64,000 nucleotides of DNA from JAIBCM01 sp041395165 (GCA_041395165.1 JAWLBA010000001.1:372001-436000), one strand, 5' to 3'; shown: positions 37,836 to 46,986, counted from the stretch's first letter. Numbers and translations: made by a program. Notes: generated by a model from the sequence alone, not told the origin.

Positions 37836-38923
37836 TTATTTTAATAATGTTAAATAATTGTCTATCATGGCTTCCACGGAATAACAAGCGATACGCTTGC
37901 AGCGTTGCTCGAAAGTTAAGAGGGGACGACTTTGTGGAAAACTTTGAATGATGGCGTTTGCCAAAGCCGTTTCATCACCAGGTTCTACTAAAATTCCGCT
38001 TTGTGTTTTTTGCACAATTTCAATTGAGCCTCCTGTGCGCGTTGCGACCACGCGATTGCCTGCTGCGATAGCTTCCAAAAGAGCATTGGAAAAAGGTTCG
38101 CGACGCGCGCTGCTAATATAAAGTTGGCTGGCTTGTAATAGTCGAATTTTATCTTCGCCTCGAACTTGGCCTTGGATCGTTACGACATCTTCTACGCAAA
38201 GTTCGTGAATCAGGTTTTTAATTTGAATTCGTCCGGGCCATGGCCAGCGATTTTTAATTTGGCTTGCGGCAATTGCTTGACCACTTGCGCCCAAGCCCGG
38301 ATAAAATATCCAAACCCTTTTGGAATAAAAATTACTAAGGGTAAGAGCAAAAGGTGTTTGATCACAATAAGCGTTGGGTAAAATTTCTTTAGCGTATAAT
38401 TCGATTTCAACGCCATTAGCTAATTGAAAAACATGGTTTGGGTGGCCACTGAGTTGGCTGAGCAATTCTTTTAATTCATGATTTTGTGCGATTAAAAGTT
38501 GGGCGCTTGCTACGGTTTTTTTAAGCGACGATTTAACCACCATGAAGAAGCGATAGCTTCGCCAGGCAACACATCGCCGCCATAAGCGCGAATGATTAAA
38601 GGCACGGCATGGCGCTTGGCAAATGCACTGGCCATATAGCCTGCAGGATAAGCGCCTTGAGAATGAATCAGTCGAATGAATATTTTTTGTGGAGTTGAGA
38701 AAGAAATCGGGCATGCCATCGAAGGCCCCATCGTTTGGAGCGAATTCGAGGATAACGATAAATCGGATAGGCGCTTTGATTTTATTATTTTTCCTGGCAC
38801 CCACGGTGCAATGACGAGTGGCGAATGGCCGCGAGCTAAAAGGCCGCGAGCTAATAAATCCAACTGTTTTTCAGCACCTCCGACAATTGGAAAAAAAGTT
38901 GTGGTGAAGAGCGCAAAATTCAT
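37836..38923 (-). pseudogene. GT4-type glycosyltransferase broken by three homopolymer indels
   Basis: The N-terminal frame (38923 to about 38516) starts NFALFTTTFFPIVGGAEKQL, a typical GT-B opening. Frame is lost in a T run at 38516-38522 (plus-strand coordinates). A further one-base gain near 38327-38331 and a one-base loss near 38215-38219 cancel each other and hide the segment IPKGFGYFIRAWAQVVKQLP. The last frame holds the donor site: SARREPFSNALLEAIAAGNR then VVATRTGGSIEIV. Corrected, it is a full-length GT4 enzyme. Either inactivated, phase-variable, or mis-sequenced at homopolymers. Confidence 0.78.
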
Positions 38924-38999
38924 GAAAAATTAACAAACCATTTGTCTCATTGCCAAAGTTAGCATAGTATGAGATAAAGAAACGAGTAGATTTGTACTA

Positions 39000-40394
39000 A
39001 TGGCTGAAGAAAATTCAGAAACAGGATCCCAATCTCGTTATTCGATTCTTGAATCGTTAGGAGAGGGAGGTGAAGGCTCGGTCTTTCGAGCCTGGGATAA
39101 CCAATTGGGGCGTGTAGTTGCCTTAAAACGCTTGAAAGCTGATGCCGATGCGATGAGTGCGCTATGGCAGGAAACTCAGATTCTTGTCAGTTTGCATCAT
39201 CCCAATATTGTTACATTGTTTGATTTTGGCAGCGATGCCGAAGGGCCTTTCGTTGTCATGGAATTGTTGGAGGGGAAGACATTGGATCAAGTTGTTACGG
39301 AATTTCATATTAGTGTTCCGTTTTTTCAACAGCTTGCGCGACAGGTGTTAAGTGGTTTGTCGGCTGCTCATGCTAAGCAAGTGGTGCATCGCGATTTAAA
39401 ACCTTCTAATATTTTTTTACAATTTCATGAGGATCAATCGTTCACGGCTAAGATTCTTGATTTCGGGTTGGCCAAGGCTGTTGAAGCGCCCCAGGAGCAA
39501 ACTTCCGATCAGGATCAGAGTGTGATGGGATCCATTTATACGATGTCGCCGGAACAGCTGTCGCGACAACCTATTGATGCGCGATCCGATATTTATTCTT
39601 TAGGTTGCGTTTTTTATTTTTGTTTGGCGCGCCGTTTCCCTTACACAGGCGATTCCATTGCGCAAGTTATGCACGGTCATTTGAGTGGGAAAGCCACGCC
39701 TTTAATTGGAGTGCGACCTGAAATTCCGCCTCCGCTTTCTAACATCGTCATGAAGATGTTGTCGGTGAGACCGGAAAATCGACCGACTATAGAAACGATT
39801 CGAACGACAATTCGTGATGTTGTTTCCAGCTCGAATCGTCAAACGCCCCACGTTGATATCGAGCTTAAAAAGAACACACCGGTTGGATTGATAGTGCTCA
39901 TTATTGCTGTGGTTTTAGCTTTAGCCGGGGGTGCAATCTGGTTTTTAAAGCGTCCGAAAGAATCTGCTCAGCCTTTAGTAACTACGAATCAAATTACTAC
40001 AACTAACCTAGCTTCGGTTCCGCCGCCAGCAACAAATCCAGTCACTCCTCCGCCAGAAGAAGTCATTAAAAAAGAGGAGGGGCCGAGCTCAGTGGATCCT
40101 TTAAATCTGCTTCAATTAAAAAAGAAAATAGGGGCTGTTGTTATAGTGGAAGGCATGGTCATGGATTACGGAGAAAATCGAACCGGCACTCTTCGCTATC
40201 TCAATTTTGCTGAAAGTTATCGCAACAGTTTGGCTTTAGTTTTTCCGGTAAAAGGAAATGAAGAAATTTTTTCTAAGGAAAAATTGGAAACTTATGTAGG
40301 TAAAAAAATTCGTGTTACGGGCAAGTTAAGTGAATTTCAAGGCAGACCACAAATGATCGTTGAACCGGATCAAACCATTGATATTATTGAATAA
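39000..40394 (+). CDS. membrane Ser/Thr protein kinase with OB-fold-like sensor
   Basis: 464 residues. A cytoplasmic PknB-type kinase (about 12-280) has the Gly loop LGEGGEGSVFRA, the catalytic Lys in VVALKRL, VVHRDLKPSN and LDFGLAKA, and an activation segment ending MSPEQL. A transmembrane helix (about 300-322, LIVLIIAVVLALAGGAIWFL) is followed by a Thr/Pro-rich linker and an extracytoplasmic domain of about 95 residues (VVIVEGMVMDYGENRTGTLR; KKIRVTGKLSEFQGRPQMIV) that resembles an OB fold. The extracytoplasmic domain may sense an envelope signal. Target proteins unknown. Confidence 0.88.
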   Translation: MAEENSETGSQSRYSILESLGEGGEGSVFRAWDNQLGRVVALKRLKADADAMSALWQETQILVSLHHPNIVTLFDFGSDAEGPFVVMELLEGKTLDQVVTEFHISVPFFQQLARQVLSGLSAAHAKQVVHRDLKPSNIFLQFHEDQSFTAKILDFGLAKAVEAPQEQTSDQDQSVMGSIYTMSPEQLSRQPIDARSDIYSLGCVFYFCLARRFPYTGDSIAQVMHGHLSGKATPLIGVRPEIPPPLSNIVMKMLSVRPENRPTIETIRTTIRDVVSSSNRQTPHVDIELKKNTPVGLIVLIIAVVLALAGGAIWFLKRPKESAQPLVTTNQITTTNLASVPPPATNPVTPPPEEVIKKEEGPSSVDPLNLLQLKKKIGAVVIVEGMVMDYGENRTGTLRYLNFAESYRNSLALVFPVKGNEEIFSKEKLETYVGKKIRVTGKLSEFQGRPQMIVEPDQTIDIIE

Positions 40395-40427
40395 ATTTTG
40401 TAAAAATATGTTATTGCGCCAGCCTGC

Positions 40428-41282
40428 ATGTTACCCGATTTTTTAATTCCTAAAGATTTGGCGTCGGGTGATCAACGTGTTTTGGAGAATGATTGGTCAG
40501 GCTTAAAATTGCACTGTGTGGAATCCGAGGCGGATCCTGTTTTTGATTTGGCTTATGAAAAGTTGTGGCAGGAGTTTGGGCATCGCAATGAAGTAGAAAC
40601 CCGGGAGACGTTGACGCGTAGAATGCAATGGGATCCGAGGCAAAGTTTTCGGGGATGCCATTTATTGTATCAAATGATGGTTTTTTTCTGGGAGCAGGCT
40701 GGTGAAAAGGAGTTTATGGCGGTGCGAGATCATACTGCGATTGTTTGTGAGAAATTGAGTGCGCCTCAGGTCGTGGTTCATCTGTCGCATGTGTTGGTTG
40801 AAGAAAAATGGCGACGTTCTGGTGTGGCGGGTTGGCTGCGAACGCTGCCATTGCAAACGGCACGGGAATGTATGAAGAAAGCGGGTTTATCTGAACGACC
40901 GATTACGCTAGTCGGAGAAATGGAAGCATGGGATGAAACGAAATTGGATCGTGTGATTCGGTTGAAGGCCTATGCGAAGGCTGGCTATAAAATGGTGGAT
41001 CCGAAAATTAATTATTGGCAACCCGACTTTCGTTCTCCCGAACAAATTGATGCATCGGATTTGCAACCTGTTCCTTTGTGTTTGATGGTGAGGAGAGTGG
41101 GGCGTGAGTTAGAGCAAGTGATAACTGGTGATGAGTTAAAAAGTTTGGTAGAATCGTTATATCATATGTATTCGATAGAGTTTCGAGAAAAAGATATGAA
41201 GCCTTTGTGGGAGCATATGAAACAATTGCCGAAAGCTCATGAAACCGTAGCTTTGATATCGCCTGTGCCAGAAAATTTATGA
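40428..41282 (+). CDS. GNAT-like acetyltransferase (putative)
   Basis: 284 residues. The central region VVVHLSHVLVEEKWRRSGVAGWLRTLP fits GNAT motif A (the R/Q-x-x-G-x-G/A acetyl-CoA loop), and a variable N-terminus contains long helices. No close relative recognised. The stop overlaps the start of the histone-deacetylase-like gene by four bases (ATGA), implying translational coupling. An acetyltransferase next to a deacetylase recalls the Bacillus acuA-acuC pair that controls acetyl-CoA synthetase; that parallel is inference. Confidence 0.55.
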   Translation: MLPDFLIPKDLASGDQRVLENDWSGLKLHCVESEADPVFDLAYEKLWQEFGHRNEVETRETLTRRMQWDPRQSFRGCHLLYQMMVFFWEQAGEKEFMAVRDHTAIVCEKLSAPQVVVHLSHVLVEEKWRRSGVAGWLRTLPLQTARECMKKAGLSERPITLVGEMEAWDETKLDRVIRLKAYAKAGYKMVDPKINYWQPDFRSPEQIDASDLQPVPLCLMVRRVGRELEQVITGDELKSLVESLYHMYSIEFREKDMKPLWEHMKQLPKAHETVALISPVPENL

Positions 41283-42199
41283 TTTCGTTGTTTTATCACG
41301 GGGGATATGCGGCACCGATTGGCGAGGATCATATTATGCCGATGAGGAAGTTTGGGTTAGTGGCGGAGCAGTTGTGTCAAGATTCTCGAGCAAAGTTTTT
41401 CGAGCCAGAGCCGATTTCTGAGAAGGATTTGTTGCGGGTTCACACACCAGAATATGTGCAGGCGATTCGTACGGGTGAGCCCAGGGCTTTGGCGGAGTCG
41501 CAGAAGTTTCCTTGGTCAGAAAAATTGTTTCCTGCGGTTTGTTTGACAAATGGTGGCTGTTTGGCGGCGGCTAGAGCGGCTTTGAAGGAGGGGATTGCGG
41601 GAAATTTGGCGAGTGGCTTTCATCATTCTCATGCGGATCACGGGGAAGGATTTTGCACGTTTAATGGTTTAATTGTGGCCTTGGATGCTTTGAAGGAAGA
41701 AGGGTTGATTAAGCGGGCAGCGATATTGGATTTGGATCTTCATTATGGGAATGGGACTGCAAGCTTAGTGGCATTAAGACCTGATTTTTTAGCAATTTCT
41801 GTGTATGGAAATGATTACTTTAACAATAAAGCTTATCGAGAAGTGGAGCCGATGCGTCACAATGACGGGATAAATCATTTTTCTATTCCGGTAAAAAATG
41901 GAGCTAATGGTGAAGAATATTTAAAATGTTTAGAAAAAAGTTTATCTTTAATGTTAAAGTTTAATAAAATTGATTTAATTTTGTATCAAGCTGGGGCTGA
42001 TCCTTTGAGAGATGATCCTTATTCGCCATTGAATTTAAGTGCGGAGGATTTGAAGGAGCGAGATAAAAGAGTTTTTCAATTTGCTAAAGAGCAGGGAATT
42101 CCTTTGGCATGGGTTTTGGCGGGTGGTTATACAAAAGATGTTTCGAAAGTGGTAGAGGTTCATGTTAATACGTTTCTTGCTTGCTCGGAAGTTTATTGA
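41279..42199 (+). CDS. histone-deacetylase-superfamily amidohydrolase (AcuC/HdaH-like)
   Basis: 306 residues of the arginase/deacetylase fold. Active-site segments are intact: ASGFHHSHADHGEGFCTFNG (the His pair), AAILDLDLHYGNGTA (zinc Asp/His) and LILYQAGADPLRDDP (second Asp). Family members remove acetyl groups from lysines or polyamines with a zinc ion. Coupled to the GNAT-like gene upstream. It is followed by an inverted repeat that precedes the aldehyde dehydrogenase gene. Confidence 0.88.
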   Translation: MISLFYHGGYAAPIGEDHIMPMRKFGLVAEQLCQDSRAKFFEPEPISEKDLLRVHTPEYVQAIRTGEPRALAESQKFPWSEKLFPAVCLTNGGCLAAARAALKEGIAGNLASGFHHSHADHGEGFCTFNGLIVALDALKEEGLIKRAAILDLDLHYGNGTASLVALRPDFLAISVYGNDYFNNKAYREVEPMRHNDGINHFSIPVKNGANGEEYLKCLEKSLSLMLKFNKIDLILYQAGADPLRDDPYSPLNLSAEDLKERDKRVFQFAKEQGIPLAWVLAGGYTKDVSKVVEVHVNTFLACSEVY

Positions 42200-42202
42200 T
42201 TA

Positions 42203-42328
42203 ACCGCAGAGGACGCCGAGGTCGCAGAGTAAAGAAAATTAAGATGGTGGATTTAAAAAATATTTGAATGTTTAGATATTAAGTTTTCAATTTTTAATTT
42301 TCTCTGTGTTCTCTGCGATCTCTGCGGT
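42203..42328. repeat. inverted-repeat (MITE-like) element with CTCTGCGG ends
   Basis: The left end ACCGCAGAGGACGCCGAGG...CGCAGAG pairs with the right end CTCTGTG..CTCTGCGATCTCTGCGGT, with an AT-rich centre of about 70 bp. It fills the gap between two co-directional genes. Repeats of this kind occur between genes in many bacterial genomes; its transcript would form a long hairpin that could end or attenuate read-through. Confidence 0.75.
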
Positions 42329-42339
42329 AAAATAAAAAT

Positions 42340-43746
42340 ATGAAATTAACGTGTTGGAAAAATCGAAGTCCCGGTGACACGCGTATTGAGCTGCCGGAGG
42401 TGTGTGTTTCGGATGTGGAAAGTTGTGTGCAAAGGGCGCATAAGGTGGCTGTGTCGTGGGCGCATGTGCCGTTGGAGAAACGCATTGATTATGTCCGAAA
42501 AATTCAGACGGGTTTGAAAGAGATCGAGGAAGAGTTGGCACAAGGGATTGCTTTGGAAACGGGTAAACCGTTAAAAGAATCGCGCGGTGAGATGGGTGCG
42601 GTTCTGATGAAATTTGATTTGAGTATTGATGACGCCCAGCGATGGTTGAAATCGGAAGAGGTGCATGAGGGGCCACATCCGGCAAAGATTGTGCGTCGTG
42701 CTCAAGGGTTGGCGGCGGTGATTGGGCCGTTTAATTTTCCTTTGCATTTGCCGAATGGCGCTGCGGTGCCGCATTTGTTGGCGGGCAATCCGGTTTTGCT
42801 AAAGCCTTCACCTGTGGCGGCGGTGGTGGCGGGACGATATGGAAAGGTGTTTGAGTCGATTTTGCCGCCGGGCGTTTTTCAGTTGATTCAGGGAGGAGCG
42901 GAGGAAAGTATGGCGCTTTGCTTGCATCCGTTGGTGCGATCAGTGAATTTTACGGGCTCTGTTGCGGTTGGGAAGGTGTTGTCACGAGCTTTGGCCGAGG
43001 ATTTTTCGAAGCATTTGGCTTTGGAGTTAGGCGGAAAAAATGCGTTGATTGTGTGTGAGGATGCGGATGTTGTTGCGGCGGCGCAGGCAGCGGCGGAAGG
43101 GATTAGTTTAACGGCAGGCCAACGTTGTAATGCGACGAGCCGTATTTTGGTGAATGAAAAGGTGGCTAAACCTTTTTATGAGGCGTTGGTAGAGGCGTTA
43201 AAAAAATATCAGCCCGGTGATCCGATGAAAGAGGAGACGGTTTTGGGGCCGGTGATTAATGAGAGTGCGCAGCAACGGTTTGAAAAGGTTTTGGAATTAA
43301 ATAAGGATGGAGAATGGTTAGTGAAAGGTGCGGTGGAAAAGGTGGTGGACGGTAAACCCGGTTATTATGTGAAGCCGGCTGTTTGGTTGTGGAAGGATCG
43401 AGATCAGGGATTGAAATCCGCTTTGCATTGTGAAGAGGTGTTTGCGCCGGTGGCGGAGGTGTATGAGGTGGCGGATGTAGCGGATGCGATTGCGATGCAT
43501 GAGACGACGCCTTTTGGTTTAACGGCTTCGATTTTTACGAAATCAGAAAAAGTTTTTCGTCAATTTGCTGATGTGTTGAATGTAGGAAATCTCTACGCGA
43601 ATTTAGCAACGACTTTTTCTCCTTCGACGTTGCCTTTTGGTGGAGTGGGCGAGTCGGGAAATCGTCGGCCTGCGGGGCGACATTTTATACGATTTACGAC
43701 GGAGGAGCAGGCGATTCAAATTCCGGAGAATAGTTTTGCTAAGTAA
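42340..43746 (+). CDS. NAD(P)-dependent aldehyde dehydrogenase, AstD-like
   Basis: 468 residues. Closest by motif to succinylglutamic-semialdehyde dehydrogenase: VIGPFNFPLHLPNGA, ALLAGNPVLLKPSP-type NAD loop (HLLAGNPVLLKPSP), NFTGSVAVGKVLS, LELGGKNALIV (catalytic Glu) and GQRCNATSRILV (catalytic Cys). It oxidises an acidic semialdehyde to the acid. No other ast genes are near, so a role in arginine catabolism is not supported by context. Confidence 0.85.
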   Translation: MKLTCWKNRSPGDTRIELPEVCVSDVESCVQRAHKVAVSWAHVPLEKRIDYVRKIQTGLKEIEEELAQGIALETGKPLKESRGEMGAVLMKFDLSIDDAQRWLKSEEVHEGPHPAKIVRRAQGLAAVIGPFNFPLHLPNGAAVPHLLAGNPVLLKPSPVAAVVAGRYGKVFESILPPGVFQLIQGGAEESMALCLHPLVRSVNFTGSVAVGKVLSRALAEDFSKHLALELGGKNALIVCEDADVVAAAQAAAEGISLTAGQRCNATSRILVNEKVAKPFYEALVEALKKYQPGDPMKEETVLGPVINESAQQRFEKVLELNKDGEWLVKGAVEKVVDGKPGYYVKPAVWLWKDRDQGLKSALHCEEVFAPVAEVYEVADVADAIAMHETTPFGLTASIFTKSEKVFRQFADVLNVGNLYANLATTFSPSTLPFGGVGESGNRRPAGRHFIRFTTEEQAIQIPENSFAK

Positions 43747-43827
43747 AATTAAGAATTAGAAAAATACTGATAGCTGACGACTCAAGGTTGATGGTTTGAA
43801 AATAATTCCTTTTGACGAATTTCGCTT

Positions 43828-44481
43828 TTGGTTTTTACTTGGGTCATGCGTTATGGGCCAAAAGAATCGCCGGAAAAAATTTTAAAGCGACGACGTCAGG
43901 GGCGTTGGGCAGCGCGATGTTTGCGGTGGATAGGAGTGACGCTACGTCATCGGTTGGAGGATCCGTGGCATGTTTTGGACGAAGGGCCTAAACCAAGAAT
44001 TTGGGTGGCTTGGCATAATCGGCTCGCAAGCGCACCGGTTTGGTATGAGCGGATTGCTGATAAGGTGGGCAAGCTTTATGCGTTAATTAGTGCGAGTGGT
44101 GATGGGGAGGTATTGGCAACGGCGATGGCGGAGTTCGGGGTGAATGCGATTCGGGGATCTAAGTCTCGAGGGGGTGAGGAGGCGTTGAGGGAATTGTTGA
44201 AGCAGTTACGAGCAGGGAGTTCGGTTATTATTACGCCGGATGGTCCGCGTGGGCCGCGCTATCATTTGCAAGAAGGGGTTCTTAAGTTGGCGGAATGGTC
44301 GGGTGTGGAGGTGGTACCATTTGATTTTAAGTTGAAAGGTAAAGTGGAGTTGAAGACGTGGGATCGGTTGAGGATTTCGTTGCCATTTGGCCGATCGGTA
44401 ATGATAATTGGACGGCCAATTCGTCCTCCTTTTGATTTGGAAAAGTTAAGAAATGAGTTGATTGCGAGGCTTGGTGATTAA
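43828..44481 (+). CDS. DUF374-type lysophospholipid acyltransferase-like protein
   Basis: 217 residues in frame from a TTG at 43828. It has the LPLAT hallmarks WVAWHNRLASAP (H-x4-type motif), AIRGSKSRGGEEALRELLKQL and IITPDGPRGPRYHLQEGVLK. The family is related to lipid A acyltransferases (LpxL-like). The N-terminus is probably incomplete. Another frame from a TTG at 43796 encodes KIIPFDEFRFW, a normal DUF374 start, and a T missing from the run at 43826-43829 would join the two. Soluble or peripheral at the inner membrane. Confidence 0.8.
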   Translation: MVFTWVMRYGPKESPEKILKRRRQGRWAARCLRWIGVTLRHRLEDPWHVLDEGPKPRIWVAWHNRLASAPVWYERIADKVGKLYALISASGDGEVLATAMAEFGVNAIRGSKSRGGEEALRELLKQLRAGSSVIITPDGPRGPRYHLQEGVLKLAEWSGVEVVPFDFKLKGKVELKTWDRLRISLPFGRSVMIIGRPIRPPFDLEKLRNELIARLGD

Positions 44482-44520
44482 TTGGGTAAGATACTCCTTA
44501 ACGCAAAGCATCGGGATGTT

Positions 44521-44643
44521 TGTCATTCCCGACTCGATCGGGAATCCATTTTTATTCCTATGGATCCCCGGGTCAAGCCCGAGGATGACAGGAATAGAGC
44601 ATGGATCCCGGGATAATGAGACAGCTGTCGGGCGAGGATGACA
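44521..44643. repeat. dispersed palindromic repeat cluster
   Basis: It holds TGTCATTCCCGACTCGATCG-type and GGTCAAGCCCGAGGATGACA-type units seen also at 8226-8388 and 55077-55276. It fills the gap (44482-44705) between the acyltransferase gene and the duplicated glnB promoter region. No gene seen in this gap. Confidence 0.75.
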
Positions 44644-44705
44644 TATCCAGTTCGTAAATTTGAACCTTTTACCTTAATTATGATCAAATTTGATCAATTT
44701 TAGTA

Positions 44706-44832
44706 TAAAAATATACAAAATTTTGACCATTTTTAAACTTTATGATTTATGTTAAATTTAGTTTGGCAGGGAAATGTAATTTAGGTAAAGTTGGCACAGT
44801 ATTTGCTATAAACTATAAATCTTAGAATTATT
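44706..44832 (+). repeat. left copy of the 127-bp glnB upstream region (direct repeat)
   Basis: Identical at 126 of 127 positions to 46987-47113 (only 44822 T versus 47103 C differs, hand alignment). It carries the same sigma-54 promoter, here at 44791-44808 (GG 44793-44794, GC 44805-44806). The repeat ends exactly at the base before the glnB ATG in the right copy; here it is joined instead to a 5'-truncated transposase frame. Far too long for an IS1595 target-site duplication (about 8 bp). Confidence 0.92.
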
Positions 44833-45656
44833 TCTGGAGAAAGCGAGATGGGGCAATGAAAAAGTTCCTTCTCCTTTTAGTAAAGGAGAAACTTATCGCA
44901 TAAAGTCTCGTCCCGGGCTTTTTAAATGCAAGGACACAGGAAAACAGTTCTCAGTAAGAACGGGGACAATTTTTGAGGAATCACGTCTTCCTCTTAAGAA
45001 GTGGTTTTATGCTATTTTCATTTTGAATTCTTTAAAGAAAGGCATTAGTTCAATTCAACTTGCCAAGTATCTTGATGTGACTCAAAAGACGGCTGGTTCA
45101 TGTTGCAAAGAATTCGATATGCTATTAGCCACGAAAACTTTAGTAAGCCATTAAAGAATATTGTTGAAGTTGATGAGACTTACTTTGGCGGTCGCCGAAA
45201 AGGAGCGCAAGGCAGAGGAACAGTAAATAAGGTTCCGATTGTAGGAGCGGCTGAGCGTGGAGGTGAAGTGCGATGCAAAATCACTGAAGACACAAAACTA
45301 GCCACCTTAAAGCCAGTGATTAAAAGTCTCGTGGAAGAAGGTGCTATTTTAGTAACTGATCAATATTGTGCTTATAATTCTGCTTCAAAATGGGGTTATA
45401 CTCATAAAGTCATTAATCATTACAAGAAAAAATATGTCGATGGCGATATTTATACCAATACCATTGAAGGCTTTTGGAGCCACTTAAAGAGGGGATTAAA
45501 GCCATTCAAATTCATGTTTCCAAAAAGCATCTTAGCAAGTATTGTAAGGAGTATGAATTTCGTTATAATCACAGAAAACAAAATGATTTTGAGAGATTCA
45601 CGACTTGGTTTAACTTATGCCAAGGAAGATTAACTTATGAAAAGCTTATCGCTTAA
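44831..45656 (+). pseudogene. IS1595-family (ISXO2-like) transposase, truncated and frameshifted
   Basis: The frame begins inside the protein (FLEKARWGNE), with the normal start and the first cysteines of the zinc ribbon missing. It continues LFKCKDTGKQFSVRTGTIFE, then QLAKYLDVTQKTA. A base is missing near 45094 (expected TAWFMLQRIRYAISHENF). The catalytic core follows: VDETYFGGRRKG, LVTDQYCAYN and NTIEGFWSHLKRG (DDE-type). A second base is missing near 45494, after which the C-terminus VSKKHLSKYCKEYEFRYN is in another frame, ending 45656. The transposase is therefore non-functional as read. No terminal inverted repeats were identified. Confidence 0.85.
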
Positions 45657-45699
45657 CTTACCGCGATCCACTAACTTATTGTAACTAAATAGATTAAAT

Positions 45700-46680
45700 A
45701 TGAAAAATGATACCATGCCGCGACCCATACAAATACTTCTTCCTTTAAAGGTTGAAAAAGAAATTGAAAAAGATGGGGTGGGAATGGGCGTGTTAAGCGA
45801 TGGAACGGCATATCTTACTGGATCGGGTTTAGCAAGAATGTGTGGAACTACGGAGAGCACAATTAGAGAAATGGCAAATAGTTGGTCATCGGAGAAATTA
45901 AAACCTAGAGGAATCGTTATTTCAAACCTCCTTTCGGAGAGAGGATTCACGGGTGATTCACTATTTATGCCTGTTGAAGTTAATGGCTCAATTCATCATG
46001 CCTATTCTGAAGCAGTATGCACAGCAATTTTGGAATATTATGCTTTTGAATCAAATCCAATAAAAGAACACGCAGCAATCAATTTTAGGAAACTTGCTCA
46101 GTCATCGTTAAGGGCTTTTGTTTATGTTCAAGTTGGATATGATCCAAGGCACAATATCCCTTCTGCATGGAAACAATTCCATGATCGTGTGTCTTTGACC
46201 TATCATAAAATTCCAAATGGATTTTTTAGTATTTTTAAAGAAATAGCAGACATGGTAGTTGCCATGATTCAAGCGGGTGTTCCAGTTGATAATAAAACTG
46301 TTCCAGATATAAGTGTTGGATCACATTGGGGAAAATATTGGACTAGTTATAAATTAAATGAAAAGTTTGGAGAACGTTTACAATACGAACACAATTACCC
46401 AGAATATTTCCCTCAAGCAAAATCTAATCCTCAATATCCTTTTGTTTATCCTGATGCTGCACTTCCTGAATTTAGAAGATGGATTAGAGAAGTTTATTTT
46501 ACAGAAAAATTCCCTGAATATATAGAAAATCAACAAAAAGCCAGGGCATTGCCACCCTCAATTGCACAACTAGCTATTGAAGCAGTTGCACTGCCGTCAA
46601 TAACAGGCTCAAAAATTAGTAATCAATCCTTTGAAGAAACCATTCAAAGAATAGCTCAAGTTCCTAAAGAAGTTTCTTAG
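45700..46680 (+). CDS. phage-type P63C/BstA-like cargo protein (tentative)
   Basis: 326 residues, soluble. The N-terminal part (MGVLSDGTAYLTGSGLARMC) resembles the DNA-binding-like region of phage P63C/KilA-N proteins, and SEAVCTAILEYYAF fits the next segment. The C-terminal half is aromatic-rich and looks well conserved (SVGSHWGKYWTSYKLNEKFG; LPEFRRWIREVYF). Phage proteins of this layout act as antirepressors, and BstA-type members abort phage infection. Here it lies with an IS1595 remnant and a small ORF between duplicated glnB promoters, so it is likely cargo. Family assignment is from memory of motifs and moderate at best. Confidence 0.5.
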   Translation: MKNDTMPRPIQILLPLKVEKEIEKDGVGMGVLSDGTAYLTGSGLARMCGTTESTIREMANSWSSEKLKPRGIVISNLLSERGFTGDSLFMPVEVNGSIHHAYSEAVCTAILEYYAFESNPIKEHAAINFRKLAQSSLRAFVYVQVGYDPRHNIPSAWKQFHDRVSLTYHKIPNGFFSIFKEIADMVVAMIQAGVPVDNKTVPDISVGSHWGKYWTSYKLNEKFGERLQYEHNYPEYFPQAKSNPQYPFVYPDAALPEFRRWIREVYFTEKFPEYIENQQKARALPPSIAQLAIEAVALPSITGSKISNQSFEETIQRIAQVPKEVS

Positions 46681-46720
46681 ATATTGACTTATCATGATAG
46701 ATTGATATGTTTCATTAAAT

Positions 46721-46750
46721 AAAAAAGGGCAGCGTTAACTGCCCTTTTAA
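46721..46750. terminator. terminator shared by the cargo gene and the small convergent ORF
   Basis: Stem AAAAGGGCAG / CTGCCCTTTT with loop CGTTAA, flanked by A and T runs on both sides, lies between convergent genes. It can stop transcription in either direction. Confidence 0.88.
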
Positions 46751-46758
46751 AGACAACA

Positions 46759-46869
46759 TTAGCAACGTCGTCCTATTTTTTTAGGTTTAGACCTGGTAAA
46801 TGCCTTGACTCTTACAGTTTTAGGCCCAGGTTTTCCAATCCTAATGGGATGGCATTTTATCTTTGCCAT
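46759..46869 (-). CDS. 36-residue basic mini-protein
   Basis: A short frame starts at ATG 46869, preceded by a perfect AGGAG (46883-46879) nine bases upstream, and encodes MAKIKCHPIRIGKPGPKTVR and so on, ending KKIGRRC, with a TAA stop at 46759-46761. About a third of the residues are Lys or Arg. Similar tiny basic VRVKAxTRS-type proteins occur in phage and mobile regions; function unknown. The good ribosome-binding site and the shared terminator support it as a real gene. Confidence 0.6.
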   Translation of the reverse strand: MAKIKCHPIRIGKPGPKTVRVKAFTRSKPKKIGRRC

Positions 46870-46986
46870 AACTAACATCTCCTCTCATGGGGATAAACCC
46901 CTCATTACAGGTTATTTCAACCCAAGAGAATTGATGCTTATTAAATATTTATACTATTTAACAGTTGAGTCAAGTATATAATTGCC

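Noticed and set aside
42203..42328. CRISPR-like array
   Set aside because: The repeated CTCTGCG strings form one inverted repeat with no regular spacers; no cas genes are in the window.
44706..44832. The 127-bp repeat as the target-site duplication of the IS1595 element
   Set aside because: IS1595-family insertions duplicate about 8 bp; 127 bp ending precisely before a start codon needs another explanation.
45094..45496. Programmed frameshifting in the IS1595 transposase
   Set aside because: Two separate one-base losses, no slippery heptamer with a downstream hairpin seen, and the N-terminus is truncated as well; an inactivated copy is simpler.
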